This document shows, in pieces, positions 1 to 12,317 of a stretch of 64,000 bases of DNA. The position numbers were made by a program, and so were the translations under genes. The stretch's first letter is position 1. Every line of letters begins with the position of its first letter. The notes under the pieces were generated by a model that saw nothing but the letters and a program-made list of their open reading frames with translations, had not been told where the DNA came from and ran no database searches. The DNA is from Salvator merianae (Eukaryota > Chordata > Lepidosauria > Squamata > Teiidae), in the NCBI GenBank assembly GCA_003586115.2, contig QVOM02000073.1, forward strand, positions 47,692,787 through 47,756,786. Reading direction: 5' to 3'.

Positions 1-188
1 GACTGCTCCTAGTATGCAGTGTTCGCACCTACTTCTGGGTGTGAATGCTGCAGGCTACGGTGTACTATGGCTGTGTGCACTCACGCCCTGCATCCCTGGT
101 CACCATGGATGTTTGTCACACTGCAGGGACTGTTCCACATTAGAATGGGATAATCATTCCCATTCTAAGGTGGGAAGTGTGAAATGAG
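1..188 (+). mobile_element. Family A DNA transposon, 3' part (runs off the window)
   Basis: Contains the family core (ACTTCTGGGTGTGAATGCTG, GTCACCATGGA) and the 3' end with a small internal palindrome (TAGAATGGGATAATCATT...) finishing AGTGTGAAATGAG. Confidence 0.65.
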
Positions 189-1081
189 TTCTGACTGACA
201 TGTTTCCCAAACCACATTTAAGACAAATATAGAAATAGAATCTAATGACTTATGATCACATGTTTTCAGCCTTATTCCATAACATTATCTAGTCCTCATA
301 GATTTATACAATACCTGTACTAATTACACATGTTCTATTCCATACTTAAGAATATTCAAGCCAGCACTTTTTCTATACTGTAATCCATTCTAGACTGTTT
401 CTACCTGCCGTTTCTGACACCAGCACTTTTGTGTTTAATATGCCCTTTGGAGGATTAGAAAAGTGTCTATTATATGTGTTAAGCCTATCTCAGAAGAAAA
501 ATCTGGCCAAATTCCTCAGACACATATGGCAGTGCATGCATAAATCTTTGCTTACAACCTCACATACACAATTTAGTGATTGCATTCTCAGCAAATCTTT
601 TGGCTAAGAAACACCTAAAGCTTTCATAATTCAATTGCTGGATATGCTATCTTCTGTTTTGTCCTAGAGCAGTCCCAAGACAGACTCAGATATATATATT
701 TTTAAGACATTTTCTTCTGCTATTATATTTCCAGAAGAATCACCAATTCTTCATGCTTTCAACTGAGAATAGCTATTCATCAAAACCATTGTGAATCCAG
801 AGAGATGCTTATTTGAAATCTGATTTCCACTGTTGGAAAGTATTTAGAACTAGAGAAGGATAATGTGAGCATTAAAACTCTCATTCTGTTATCTGAAGTA
901 TATCTGAGAACAACTCTGACAGGTATTTGAACATTCTGGAGTGTGTTGTTTGCTAAACAAATATGTCTTGCTCTATAGATCGGCACTGGTTGTACTTTCA
1001 CCGCTGGAAGTGATTCATGCTCAAAAGCAGAATTATTGACCATTGCTCCTCTTAGTTCAGGGAGATATTCTTCACAAGTGC
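189..1081. other. No feature recognised
   Basis: AT-rich single-copy-looking DNA. An 87-codon minus frame at 780-1043 has no family resemblance and no splice or start context. Confidence 0.6.
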
Positions 1082-1204
1082 TATTTATTTATTTACTATA
1101 TTTATATAACCATGTTCTCTGGGTGGCTCACAAAGTAAAATATTAAAGTATAAAACATACATCAAGATAAAAACATTACAAAACAATAAAATTAAAAGCA
1201 ATTT
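1082..1204 (-). mobile_element. L2-type LINE 3' tail
   Basis: The pattern ATTTATTTATTTACTATATT, GGTGGCTCACAAAGTA, then A-rich sequence matches, in reverse, the AAxCxGCCCTGAGA...ATAAAT tail of the 56.8-kb L2 copy. Confidence 0.45.
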
Positions 1205-1247
1205 CTTACTATTGTAAGAATTAAAGTATGACAGATTTTAACAAACT

Positions 1248-1634
1248 GTGAATCCTGGAAGTGATGATATGGCTCCCACAGAGCCCTGATTTCAACAACA
1301 TCGAGTCTGTCTGGGATTACATGAAGAGACAGAAGGATTTGAACAAGCTTACATCCACAGAAGATCTGTGGTTAGTTCTCCAAGATGTTTGGAATAACCT
1401 CCCTGCCAAGTTCCATCAAAAACTGTGTGCAAGTGTACCTAGAAGAACTGATACTGTTTTGAAGAGAAAGGGTGGTCACACCAAATATTGATTCAATTTA
1501 GATTTCTCTTTTGTTCATTCACTTTGCATTTTGTTACTTGATAAAAATAAACTATTAACACTTCTATTTTTAAAAGCATTCTTCCTTTGCAGCATTTTTT
1601 CCAGACCTTGCTAAAACTTTTGCACAGTACTGTA
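1248..1634 (+). pseudogene. Tc1/mariner transposon, 3' part with transposase C-terminus
   Basis: Seen: an open frame from 1261 to 1491 reads PQSPDFNNIESVWDYMKRQKD, then LVLQDVWNNLPA and ends RKGGHTKY. The PDxNxIE motif holds the third catalytic acidic residue of the DD34E transposase, and GGHTKY is the usual C-terminus of these proteins. Downstream, the sequence ends AAAACTTTTGCACAGTACTG followed by TA at 1633-1634, the expected terminal repeat plus TA target. The 5' two thirds and the left terminal repeat are missing, so it is a dead fragment. The first methionine has no significance. Confidence 0.85.
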
Positions 1635-1736
1635 TTTCAGAGTACAGAGTATTTTTATTACTATTTGGAGTAGGAAACTCTGCTTCATCTGCAAATGTCA
1701 ATTTAGATTTACCTTTTTGTAAAACAATGAGATATG

Positions 1737-2288
1737 GGGTCTTTCTGCACTTACTTTTGCCCTGGTTTATGAAGGGGTCCTAAGGCCTCCCTTCCACACA
1801 CTGGCACAGTATAGGTCACACCTCCTACTAGTATGCTTCATCAGCATTAGACAGAGCGAAGATTGGACTATGTGGCACAAAATGGCCACCTAGTCCAGGA
1901 AACTGGACTTTTTAAAAAGATCTTTTTAAAAAGGCCTACTGGCAGTCTAGCAGCTATTAAACCAGACCATGGAGCAGTGCAGAAGGCACACACCTCCATG
2001 TTTTACTTTTAACAGGGGGATCCATTTCAGTACTACAATGAAGTGCTTTGACAAAATGGGTCTTCCAGGGGCTCTGAGGCAAAGAACATTTGGTTCTGAC
2101 CATCAGAGCTTTCAGAGGCTGACTCCAAACCTAATGCAAGCTTCAGGGCCAGCTTGGAGGCTGTCCCAGAACAGACAGCCAAATGTAGACAGCTTTGTTC
2201 CAGGTCATGTGACCACTTCTGCAGGTGGACTGCGCCAGCAAAATTAACCAAGTGGAGTGGTCCAATCAAGCTAAGTGCAGAAACAACC
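1737..2288 (+). mobile_element. Family B DNA transposon
   Basis: Starts GGGTCTTTCTGCACTTAC and ends CTAAGTGCAGAAACAACC (inverted ends). The core has TAGTATGCTTCATCAGCATT and AAAATGGGTCTTCCAGGGGC, shared with the other family B copies. No transposase. hAT-like by overall look, but no 8-bp duplication is visible. Confidence 0.7.
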
Positions 2289-2439
2289 ACAGTGCTAGTC
2301 CAACTCAGACAGTGTCTTCTGCTCATCCATATGGTATCTAATAGAAATAATTGTCGTGCCTGGGTTTTTCTCACTGCTGCTCTTGGACTTTAAATTATAT
2401 GCACCATGTTGCTTAGAATGGTTTAACTGTTCTGCTCCA

Positions 2440-2589
2440 GCCTGTCAGGAACCAAGTACAGCAGGTTCCATCTGCATTATGAGGGCAGAGATTCCATTCA
2501 TCTCAGACCAACACTAGCAGCAATGCAGAGGGTGCCATAGCTGTTCTGGTCCACACAACTGACTCCCTGCCCAAGGCATCAACCAGTCA
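2440..2589 (+). repeat. Family F repeat, left part (split by CR1)
   Basis: The sequence from about 2473 to 2589 (ATCTGCATTATGAGGG, AGCAGCAATGCAGA, GACTCCCTGCCC) aligns with the reverse complement of 56832-56705 (TTTGCATTACAAGG, AGCAGCCATGCAGA, GACTCCCTGACC). The 5' limit is uncertain. The class is unknown. Confidence 0.6.
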
Positions 2590-3052
2590 TGTTGACATTG
2601 ACAAACTGGAACAAGTTCAGAGGAGGGCGACCAAAATGGTGAGTGGTCTGCAAACCATGTCCTACAAGGAATGGTTAAAGGACCTAGGAATGTTTAGCCT
2701 GCAGAAGAGAAGACTGAGAGGAGATATGATAGCTGTTTTCAAGTATCTGAAGGGCTGTCACAGTGCAGAAGGATTGGCCCTATTCTCAGTTGAGCAAGAA
2801 GGAAGGACTAGAAACAATGGGATGAAACTTCAAGGGGTAGATACAGGCTAGATATTAGGAAAAACTTCCTGACCGTAAGGGCAATCAGTCACTGGAACAG
2901 GTTACCACAGGAGGTGGTGGGCTCTCCTTCGCTGGAGATCTTCAAGGAAAGGCTGGACAGATATCTGTCTGGGATGCTTTAGTGAATCCTGCATTGAGCA
3001 GGGGGTTGGACTCGATGACCCTGGAGGTCCCTTCCAACTCTATGATTCTATG
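2590..3052 (+). mobile_element. CR1 LINE 3' end, 5'-truncated
   Basis: Seen: the C-terminal ORF2 block LEQVQRRATKMVSGLQ...YKEWLKDLGMFSLQKRRLRGD...VFKYLKG is followed by the CR1 3' UTR with GTTGGACTCGATGACC and the terminal TATGATTCTATG. The copy is short, as CR1 copies usually are. It is inserted inside the family F repeat, whose halves lie on either side; the uninterrupted copy at 56.4-56.8 kb shows the empty site. Confidence 0.92.
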
Positions 3053-3430
3053 TCAGTGATTGGACTAAGCCCCATCACTTGTACAATATGTGTGGTGCAC
3101 AAAGGTAGGGCTGAGCAGAACAGTCTTTGATGGTAGTATGACAACCTGTGCTGAGGTTTAGAAAATGGTCTTCAGAGCTTATGTAAGGTACTGAGAGATG
3201 GGACTATGGAGTTTTCTTTGTTCTGTACTAGGTGTGGAAGCACTAAAGACTGAACCAGAACAAGATGGCTTGGGACAGTTGTAGAATTGTTCAAGTAGAT
3301 CTACAACTAATCTGGGATAGGGATCTTTGGGGTTCTGAAGCAGGATAGCACTAGTTCCATGAGAATGAAATATACTAGACAGAGGTTTGGTCCAATCTAC
3401 TGATTGAGTGCAGAAACAAGTCAAGTCCCT
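3053..3430 (+). repeat. Family F repeat, right part (split by CR1)
   Basis: Resumes directly after CR1 with GATTGGACTAAGCCCCATCAC and contains GTGCACAAAGGTAGG, AACAGTCTTTGATGG and AACAAGATGGCTTGGGA. Each has a counterpart, in order, in the reverse complement of 56705-56380. It ends near GAGTGCAGAAACAAG, which resembles family B ends, so a DNA-transposon origin is possible. Confidence 0.65.
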
Positions 3431-5792
3431 ACATCTTTTACTACAAACGTGGATTTTGATCAATGAACAAGGTAGCAAAACCTTATAATTTACTACCTTT
3501 GAATATTATTCTTAGAAAAAGATCAAACTTCAGCACTTCTTTTGGACTAAATAGTTAAGGGCCTTATTATCAAGTGAAACACACTGAGTTTACAGGGCAC
3601 CATGACAGTATTGTTGAGCATTCATTCTATGGCCAAGTCCACACTGGCTGGTATATTGGACCAGCAAGCATACTAGGACCCTTCCTTCTCTGAGGAAGGC
3701 TTCAGGTGAAGCTTTTTCTACAAAATAATTTTATAACTGACAGTGGATCTCTGGATAGAAAATAGGATCTGGACTGGTTCAATCTGCTTCCTTCCAATCA
3801 TATTTCCAGTCCTCTGGAGTGGGCCCAGGCAGAAATATCCCTGCTGTGGGTGGAGTTTAGCTCGCAGCAGAAATCCAGGGACTCATGATGAAGCAAGCAG
3901 TATTTGTCCACTGCATTTTTTTCCTCTGGTGCTGGGTCCACTGCTTCACCTCAAATTGGCCATTTGCCTTTGTTTCTTCCAAAACAAGAAAGAGAGACAC
4001 AAGTGAAATACAACTATCACCTGACCTAAGTAACTGATTTCAGGATACTGGGGCAGAGAAGGGCAAGAATGATATATCAGCTTTCACACTGATTCATAAA
4101 AAGAGAGCCAACATAAGGTTCTCAGAACAATCTACATTTTATATCATTTTTCCCTGCCCCCACAGCTCCAATAGGGTAAAATGGCTAAGAAATGTCCTTC
4201 AGACTACCTGATAGCATGGTAGTTCCCACTATGCAGTAAAGAGGAAGATTGTTAGACTAATTTATGCATGTAGAGTACCAGCTGAGACCAGCAGAGAGAT
4301 GAGGATAGACCTTGAACAGCTAGGTTGGGTTGTGGGCTTCAGCTGGGATTCCAGGGTAGCCTCTATCCATCCATTTTCGCCATTCTTGCTAGAAGCAGAG
4401 AAAAGCTTTGTACTAAATGGGATACAGAATTTTTTTTGTCCCTTTTAAATTCTTCCTGACACTGAAGCTTGGGCTGAGGGAGGCCTGTGCTGTCTCCCAA
4501 AATCTTTTGAAAACACCCTTGGGTTCAGGATCCTGAACTGGAGAAACAACTTCCTGTTTTCAGGGCTGCCTGGTAAATGGGGCACAGGGCCAGCATTATG
4601 TATTTGAGCACTATACATTCCATGTCCTTGACCAGGCTATGAGGTGGGGGGGACGGTGTCTGTGTCAGAACCATTGTGTTAACCCCCAAGGAAATCTGAA
4701 GTTCCCTGCATTAGCTGGCTTACAACCTTGACCCAGTGACCATTGTCACCATCCACCTTCAGAAGCTGAGCCCTGGGGTGTCCCAGGGTCTTGACCTATA
4801 AGGAGCCTCTACAGGCAGGTGAGCTGCAGAGAGCCTGAAACTGTCTAGATTGCTTTAGGACTAAGGATAAAGTCCTGCCTAAACTTGCCTTTCTAAGAAA
4901 GGCCAGGCAGAATCAACCTGAGAGCCCCAGGATCTTAGGCAGTCCCTGTTAGGAAGAAAGGTGCAAAGGCTCCTCTTCTTCAGTTGCTTATTAGAGACAG
5001 GGTAAGACATTTTTCCTTGCTGCTGTTGTGTTACCTGCCCCTGTCACGTTCTACTGCCATAAAAGGGCTATATAGTTTGAAACTTATGGAAAAGGGAAAT
5101 CATCTCTGGGCCAAAAGAAACTCCCAATTAAGTGGGATTCTCTGAGCAGCCTTATTTGCTGCCCTCACTCAGTCCTTCTCCCTTTGAAGAAAGCAGTGTT
5201 CACCTCAACCAAACATCTGTTTGAATTGCATGCCTGTGCTTTAGTTCACTGAAAAGTATGAAGCAACATTTGAGTGACAGATTAATTATAGGCCTCCTCT
5301 GTCTGCCTGTATAAACTGCTATTTTTAGTGTCAGGCTTACATTTCAGTCTTGTCTTTAATCGTGTTTCACAAAGGGAAAATATTTTCTTGACATTTTCTC
5401 AATAAAAATTCTTCAGTGTTGGAATTTTCATATAAGCTGGGCTCCCTCTTTGTTCTTCCTCCCTTCACAATCCACACTAAATAGTTGATCATTAAACCAA
5501 CCTCATTCACTTTGAGATCCCAGTTGTGTGAACTAGAAACTAATTTCCATAGTACAAGCCAGTTCATGTAATGAATATTATAGTGGAGCTTATTTTTGGT
5601 AATTAGCAAGAGGATTTACAATGCAATAGCTCATGCCCTAGAGATTATTATATTTCAGAAAACTGACCAGATAAATAATATGGGTATACTAATCCCTCCA
5701 TAGCTATACCTTACTAGTTCTTGAAAATCAGAACTTTTAGTAAAACCCTGGATAATAAAAACAGGTAGATTAATTTAAATTGGATAAATTTT
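3431..5792. other. No feature recognised
   Basis: No gene, transposon end or simple repeat found. Open frames are short and unremarkable. Confidence 0.55.
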
Positions 5793-6264
5793 AGGACCTG
5801 ATTGCACTTATCTCATAGTGAGCACCAGTTCAGTCACTGGTAGGGCCCATCTGCACCAGGAAGCCATGGCAACTCTCCAGAAGTTGCCACAGGCTATCCC
5901 AGAGCCATCCAGTGGCTGATTGCTAAAAAGCAGTCCACAGCATGACCAGGAGCATCTGGATCACTCCTGGTCAGCAGCGTCCACATCCTCTTCAGGGTGC
6001 GGTGCAGCACGTGAGCATGGCAGTGAGACTGTGGCTGTGCAGTCATGCACAGTATCCCAATCACCATGGCAACATTTGGGCACATGCCAGAAGTTGCTTC
6101 AGATATTGCCATGGCAATCTGATATGGCCTGGCCATCTGCACTTTGGCCTGGCGTAGGGCTTTTTCAGCATGCAAAGTGCAGATGGCTGCTGCTGCACCT
6201 GATCCTTACCAGCCTGATATGGTATTACTATACCATACCAGGCTGGCAAGTGCAAACAAGCCCC
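5793..6264 (+). mobile_element. Family A DNA transposon
   Basis: Starts GGACCTGATTGCACTTATCT and ends AAGTGCAAACAAGCCCC, a decayed terminal inverted repeat of the GGGCCTGTTCACACTT type. The core has several CCATGGCA words. Non-autonomous: the open frames inside are not transposase. Confidence 0.65.
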
Positions 6265-7384
6265 TAATTTGTTCCAAGACCATTCCAAATTCATTCAAAA
6301 AATAATCCTAAATGCTTACTGCCATAAGAAAAAGTTGTGTACACAGTAGACTAGAATGAATGACAACAACTTATCTAAAATAAAACAAAACTTAAAAGAT
6401 TAAATTAAATATTTGAGATCATAAGGACTGGATTGAATGCCTTCCATATTTCATTATCCAAACAAAAAATTCACTTCAAGGACTGATTACAGTCTGTGAG
6501 CCAGAAGAAAGAGAAAGACTACAGACCTTATAGCTGAAAATTAAGAACAGCTTATAAGTGAAAATCCAAATAGCTTCCCAAGAGAGATTAGGACTGAAAA
6601 AGTTAGTTATAGTTATCTAACTCTTGAAGTTTAAGGATAAAATCTCAATCCCTTTCCATCACAAATAGATAGACAAAAAAAATATTTTTACATCTTTAGT
6701 ACTGTGCATTATGATAAACAAATTATTTCTGATGTAGCCCTGGATTACCTCATATTACATTTTGTATAAGGTACAAAAATGTTCTATTACTAGTGAGCAC
6801 TCAACAACTTGACTGTAGTGTAAGTTATTTAACATTATTCAGTTAATCAGTACACAAATGTCTTTGCAGATTTGTGCAAACTGTGAAGGCTAGTAACCCT
6901 ACCAAAACTACTTCTGTAATGAATCAGAAGATTTAAAACAGAATACATGAAGACATCAGAGGTCTAAAAGAGACATTTTATATATGTCAAGATGATTAAC
7001 TTAATATAGTCATTTTCATTAGTCACTGCATAGGAAGTCTGTCATTTTTTTTCACTGTGGGATTGCAAAGCCATTTAATGAAATAAAATGACATATAAAA
7101 CTAAAGCTCACTATATCTCAAGCATCAATAGAAGTCATTGTTATTGTTTATCATCAGATCTTAATATCCAGTTTTTTTAAAAAAGTCAAAATATAGTCAA
7201 ATATCAAAAACCAAATATCTAGGATCCAAAAGTAATAAAGCAGTTAAAAATGCATGCTGCTTGTCAAGAATATAGAAAATGATATACAATATGGCTGCAG
7301 TGACCTGTAAATCAGGACCACATGGGAAGCTAGAGGGAGGCAAAAATTCAGTTTCTATGACTTTTTGATCCTTCAGATAATTAG
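6265..7384. other. No feature recognised
   Basis: Strongly AT-rich, many A and T runs. Confidence 0.6.
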
Positions 7385-7620
7385 GGATTTAGAAAGATGT
7401 AGACCACTGCTGCATGTGTCCTGGGCTGGTCTAGCACCCACTAGACCATCAGTAGACCCATAAAAAAAAGTTCACTGGTATCCTGGTCTAAGCAGCGTTA
7501 TGCTGCATCCAATGCAAACCATAGCATGCTAGCAGAGAGCATTGCCTCCCCATAAACCACACCAACATGCAGAAGGGAGGGCCCTGGACCCCCTCCAATG
7601 GAAAGTGTGGAAAAGGTCAT
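7385..7620. mobile_element. Family B-like fragment
   Basis: Contains GGTCTAGCACCCACTAGACC, GGTATCCTGGTCTAAGCAGC and a trailing AAAGTGTGGAAAAGGTC that resemble family B pieces. Both ends are degraded. Confidence 0.4.
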
Positions 7621-8028
7621 AGTTTAGCAGATTAATGGTTGAAGTTCAGTCCTGGCAGGAGAGCTTTGAATTTGGGTTCATGGTTCCAGTAGCACACCAG
7701 GACCAATCAAACGTATTGCAGGAAAGCTTATTTCAAGATATCTCATGTATCAAAAAGTAAACCTCATCAAATCTGGATGAGTGGAGTCCCAGCTTCAAAC
7801 CAGTTATGCCTAGAAGCGATCACATTTCTTTTGTGCAACGGGATTTTTTATCCTTTTGTGTATGTGCTTGAACATTCCAAATATATAGAAGAATTAGACC
7901 TTATATCTATGATAATCTCAGTTTTGAAGATAAATTATACAAAGAAAAAGAAAACCAACTTCTCTAAAAGAGCATAAGCGTAGACATTCACCAACAAATG
8001 TGTATTTCTCTTATGAACTCAACACACT
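7621..8028. other. No feature recognised
   Basis: A 66-codon frame at 7777-7977 is not conserved-looking; nothing else seen. Confidence 0.55.
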
Positions 8029-8146
8029 GGGCCATTTCACACTTTCTACCTTAGAATGGGATAATTATAGTCCACCTGCTCCCAAAACACTGGGAGCAGC
8101 TGGACTATAATTATCCCATTCTAAGGTATAAAGTGTGAAAAGGCCC
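8029..8146. mobile_element. Short palindromic DNA element (118 bp)
   Basis: Nearly the whole element is one inverted repeat: GGGCCATTTCACACTTTCTA at the left mirrors the right end AAAGTGTGAAAAGGCCC. The arms continue through TTAGAATGGGATAATTATAG to a short loop (CTGCTCCCAAAACACTGGGAG). The ends match family A, so this is probably a deletion derivative. Confidence 0.75.
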
Positions 8147-8244
8147 AATGTGACTTCAAAACAAATCTCAGATGGCTCTAAAGGTATGTTGAGTACATGG
8201 TACTCAAATATAAGGTTTGGTTGCTAGGCTAGGAATAAAAATAA

Positions 8245-8345
8245 TCATATTTGTTTATCTATTTATTCATTTATTTTTGTCATTTTAAGACTGCCTCAGG
8301 GAGGTTTACAGAAATTACCACTAACATAGAGCTAAAAAATAGAGG
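8245..8345 (-). mobile_element. L2-type LINE 3' tail fragment and G-run
   Basis: TTATCTATTTATTCATTTAT, AAGACTGCCTCAGGGAGG and TTTACAG follow the reverse L2 tail pattern. A run of eleven G follows near 8344. Confidence 0.4.
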
Positions 8346-8521
8346 GGGGGGGGGAATAAAACTGACTGTAAAAGCCACAGATTTTAAAAAGGGCAAAGTG
8401 TAATAAAAATATTGCCCTTGTCATTTCCTGAAACAGAAGCCAGATTGACATAAGTGCAACTAGCATTCATGAATACTGCTAGCTGTTCATTATAAGTTGA
8501 TGTATGTAAATCTGTGACCAA

Positions 8522-9494
8522 GGGCCTGTTCGCACTTTCCATGCTAGAATGGGCTAATCAGCCCATTCTAGTGTGGAACAGACCCTATCGTGCAGACACC
8601 GTCTGCACTATGGGGCCTGAAAACTCACCTGAGGCTCAATAATGGTGTTCACCAGTGCGAATGCCATTATCCATCCCTGATGCTCGCCATGACAGCGTCC
8701 GGCAAGCATCCGGCCGCTGCCATGGCGACTGCAGCAGCTGCACACGCGCAGTTGCAATGGAGCCTACTCCTTCACGAATGGGCCCGCGCAAGGCCCCAGT
8801 CATGTCCATGCCACTGCGATCAGGCCTGGGCCGTCGGATGGGGCCACGCTGCGCCCCATCCGGCGTTTCAGTGCCCGATCGCGGGTGCAAAGGGTGATTG
8901 TCACGACACTGCGGCCTAATCGGGAAGGCCCGATCCCGCTACGAAGGGGGGAGAGGCTCAGTACGCACACACAATTGCGTCATTGCTGTGCGCACCGCGC
9001 GGGCCTCCTGGTCACCATGGCAGTGGCCGGACGCCTTGTAGGTCACTGCCACGGCGACCGCCCTTCCCGCCCGTGATCGGGCACTGAAATGCCGAACAGG
9101 GCACAGTGCAGCCCCATCCAGTGGCCTAGGCCCGATCGCAGTGGCGTGGGCACGACTGGGGCCTCGTGTGGGCCCATTTGGGTCCGCGCAAAGGAGTAGG
9201 CCCCATTGCCCATCATGCATTGCGTTATCACATGATCACGCATGCGTGATGGGCGGGCTAATCACCCAGATGATGACCGCTGCCTTGGACAGGAAGGTAG
9301 GTGTAAATGAATCCTCACCTGAAGCTCACTTTGAGCTTCAGGTGAGGATTCAGACACCGTTTTACCTGTCCGGCGGTAGTAATGATCGGCAGTGGATGAG
9401 GTCCGCTGCCGGTCGTTACGGCCATCTGCCTGTGCAAATGCACTTGTCTAGCAAGCATCCTTGATGCTTGCTAGTTACAAGTGGGAACAGGCCC
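8522..9494 (+). mobile_element. Large GC-rich foldback element related to family A
   Basis: Starts GGGCCTGTTCGCACTTTC and ends AAGTGGGAACAGGCCC; the terminal repeats match at 15 of 16 bases. Inside, 8752-8892 and 9062-9212 are inverted copies of each other (for example CACTGCGATCAGGCCTGGGC against the reverse of GCCTAGGCCCGATCGCAGTG), giving hairpin arms of about 140 bp. It is full of CG dinucleotides, unlike its surroundings. The many open frames inside are mirror shadows and not genes. Confidence 0.75.
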
Positions 9495-9930
9495 CAAATT
9501 CCACTTACTTTGCTTCATCAGGGAGACTGTATGCATGCATCTACCTAAGTTTCCCCTTATCTTCTTTGCAGCAACAAACCTGTTCTATATCTAAGAACTG
9601 TCACAGCATGAATCCTTGGTGCAAACACATGCTGGACCAATACACAGGAGGCCACAATCCCTGCTAGCATACTCTGTCTATATTGGACAGAGGGTAGCCC
9701 AGTCTAGGCAGCTCAAAATGGCCATCTAGACTGGGACAGTGGTAGACCTTTTTTAAAAGTCTACTGGTGGTCTACTCACAATTAACCAATGCCTCTGTGG
9801 GCCATATAGCAGGGGAACCATTTCAGCAGCACACCAAATTTCACCACTAAAATGGGTCCCCCAGGGGCACCAAGGTGAGAAACTTTAGTTTCTGGCTATC
9901 AAAGCCCTCACCAGATAGCTTTTATCTTTC
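9495..9930 (+). mobile_element. Family B DNA transposon, partial
   Basis: Directly abuts the foldback element. Shares CATACTCTGTCTATATTGGA, AAAATGGCCATCTAGACTGG and AAAATGGGTCCCCCAGGGGC with other family B copies. The 3' end is not clear. Confidence 0.6.
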
Positions 9931-10907
9931 TACACAATGGTGGCACAAGTACCTGAGGGTGTTTGTCAGCCCTCAGAGACATGCTATATGTCCAGGAGCT
10001 TTTTTTTTTTCTTTGTCTTGCTCATTTATGGCTTTGCAATTCAAAATTGATACATATTTCATTTTCAGTGCAATTCTGTGGGGTTTTTTATTGCTCACAG
10101 ACACATTTATATTAATAGTATTGTAATCTGCTCTTGCACATTTGGGTGAAAATGAAAATGCTTCTAACTTCTAGTACCATTTTAAAACTTGATCATTAAC
10201 TTTATACTTTGTATAGTTATGTATGCTTTTCACAATTCTATAAACATATTTCACTTCATTAATAATATTTGCACTTGTTACAGTTCCAGTGTGAGAGACT
10301 TTGGACAAAAACATCAGTGCTTTAGATCTTTATTTCCCCGAAGCAAAATTGAGTAATTGGTATAATAACTTTCTGGAAACAGAGCAAGATCAAATGAAAA
10401 AGTGTCTTTCAAGTATTGCAATCTGTAACCATTTTACAAAATCATGAGTAATGTTTGATTCTAAGCAGTATTGTTCTCTTTTTAAAAAAGCAGAATTCTT
10501 GTTGGAAGTTAGTTTCACAAGTCTCCATATTTAAATGGATAACATTAGTGCATTCTATCTACTAGAAGTAAGTAGGAAATAGATCAAGAATTTCCAACAG
10601 ATTTCTGGGTTAACATTTTCAAATTGCTGGTCCTTTCAAAAAAGATGCACCACAAAATGATTTTTCTTCTCCTAAGAGTGCTTTCACACACATGCACAAA
10701 CACAGAGACACAATGGCAACCAAGATTTTATTTCTGTGTGAAATAACCATAAACACAGCTTAGTTATATTTCTTAAACCAAGTCACTATGCCTCGCACAG
10801 CCACTATGCCCCTCACTTCTAAACATATATATTTTACTTCTGGCTCCAATAGATGTAATCTTAGGACTGTAGCAAAACACAAAAGAGATCTAGTAAGATG
10901 ATATTAA
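9931..10907. other. No feature recognised
   Basis: AT-rich DNA between two family B copies. Confidence 0.55.
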
Positions 10908-11444
10908 GGGCATTTCTGCATTTATCTTTAAACTGATCCACAAAGGGGTTCAGGGGCCTCCCTTCTGCATGGGGGATCAATTTAAGGGAGGCCACACCCA
11001 CTGCTAGTATGCTTCATCCGTGCTGGACAGAGTGTAGCCCAGACCAAGTGGTGAAAATGGCCACCAAGAACAGGAGCATACTGGTAGACGTCTTCTAGTG
11101 GACAGGGGCTGCTAGAATGCAAAGTAGAGGTGTGCATACAGCCACATGCCTCCATATTTCAATTTAGCAGTGGACCCATTTCAACAGCACACCAAACTGT
11201 GCCACCAAAATGGGTCCCCTGGAGCTCCGTAGACAAGGATCTTACATTCCTAGGCCATTCGAGTTGTTGGAGACTGAGTCCAAAGATTGTGTGATTTTCA
11301 AGGCCAGTGCAGCAGCTGTCCCAGAACAGCCATCCAAGTGTGGACGGTCTTCTTCCAGGATATGTGTATCCCTTCAGCTTCTGGACCATTCCAGTCTGAC
11401 CCAATCTTGCTTGAGTGATCCAGTAACGTAAGTGTGGAAACGGT
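10908..11444 (+). mobile_element. Family B DNA transposon
   Basis: Starts GGGCATTTCTGCATTTATC and ends CGTAAGTGTGGAAACGG. Contains TAGTATGCTTCATCCGTGCT and AAAATGGGTCCCCTGGAGCT. The open frames on both strands are shadows of the repeat. Confidence 0.7.
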
Positions 11445-12317
11445 GAAGGTGCTGTGCTCTCTTGATACATCCACATGCAGCTACTGCTTGCAGCATTTTA
11501 CTAGTATAACATTACACCACTCATGATCCCTGTGCTCTAACAAGCTGTCATACAGGATAACAGGATAAAGAGAAAGGAAGGAGGGAAATGGGAGAAGGGA
11601 AATAACTCATTCTTCTCTTTTGCTTATTAGCCTCTGCTGTGCTTCTTCTGCAAGTGCAAATGAAAAGAAAGATACTTATAGAAGAATCACTATTGCTATG
11701 CCCAAACCTACACACAAGTTTTACTTCCACATTGGATCATTTTTTGCTGTGGAGAAATCACATGAAAAAGTGAACTCTCACATTCAGTATGCAGTACTTA
11801 CCCCTGCATCCACATTTTCTGCAGTGTGCTTTTCCAACACAGATAAAAAACAGAATCTTTTTCCTTTTGTGTACCTGAATTCTAGATTCCTAGGAGCTAG
11901 ATGTGACCATTCCAGTGGGGAGTGAGAAGACATTCTTTGTTTTTTTAATTTGTAATCAACCAATCAATTTCCAGTGGCATGAGATTCCAGACTCACGTTC
12001 ACAGAGGGTTATAGGAGAGAGAGAGAGCATGATCCTGCCTTCGCAGTTTGTGTAGCTGGCAGACTAGACCCAAACCACTGTAGGCTGCTGCTGGAGCATC
12101 ACCTTGAAAACCCCTATCTTAAGATGCCTGCAACTTACTGACATATTCAGCATATGGTTGCATGCAGCATTGACACAACACCAGATCAGGCATCTGGGAG
12201 CTCTCTGAGTTTGGGAAAATTATAAAAGAAAAAAATGTGCAGCCAAGTTCCTAGAAGTTCACTCCATCATTGTGTCTGGTGAGGTAGCTGTTTATTTGCT
12301 GTATTTCCTGAAATAGT
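11445..12317. other. No feature recognised
   Basis: A 101-codon plus frame (11620-11925) has no recognisable domain or splice context. Confidence 0.5.

Noticed and set aside
8590..9464. Several 80-110 codon frames on both strands
   Set aside because: Mirror images arising from the foldback element's inverted arms and high GC content.
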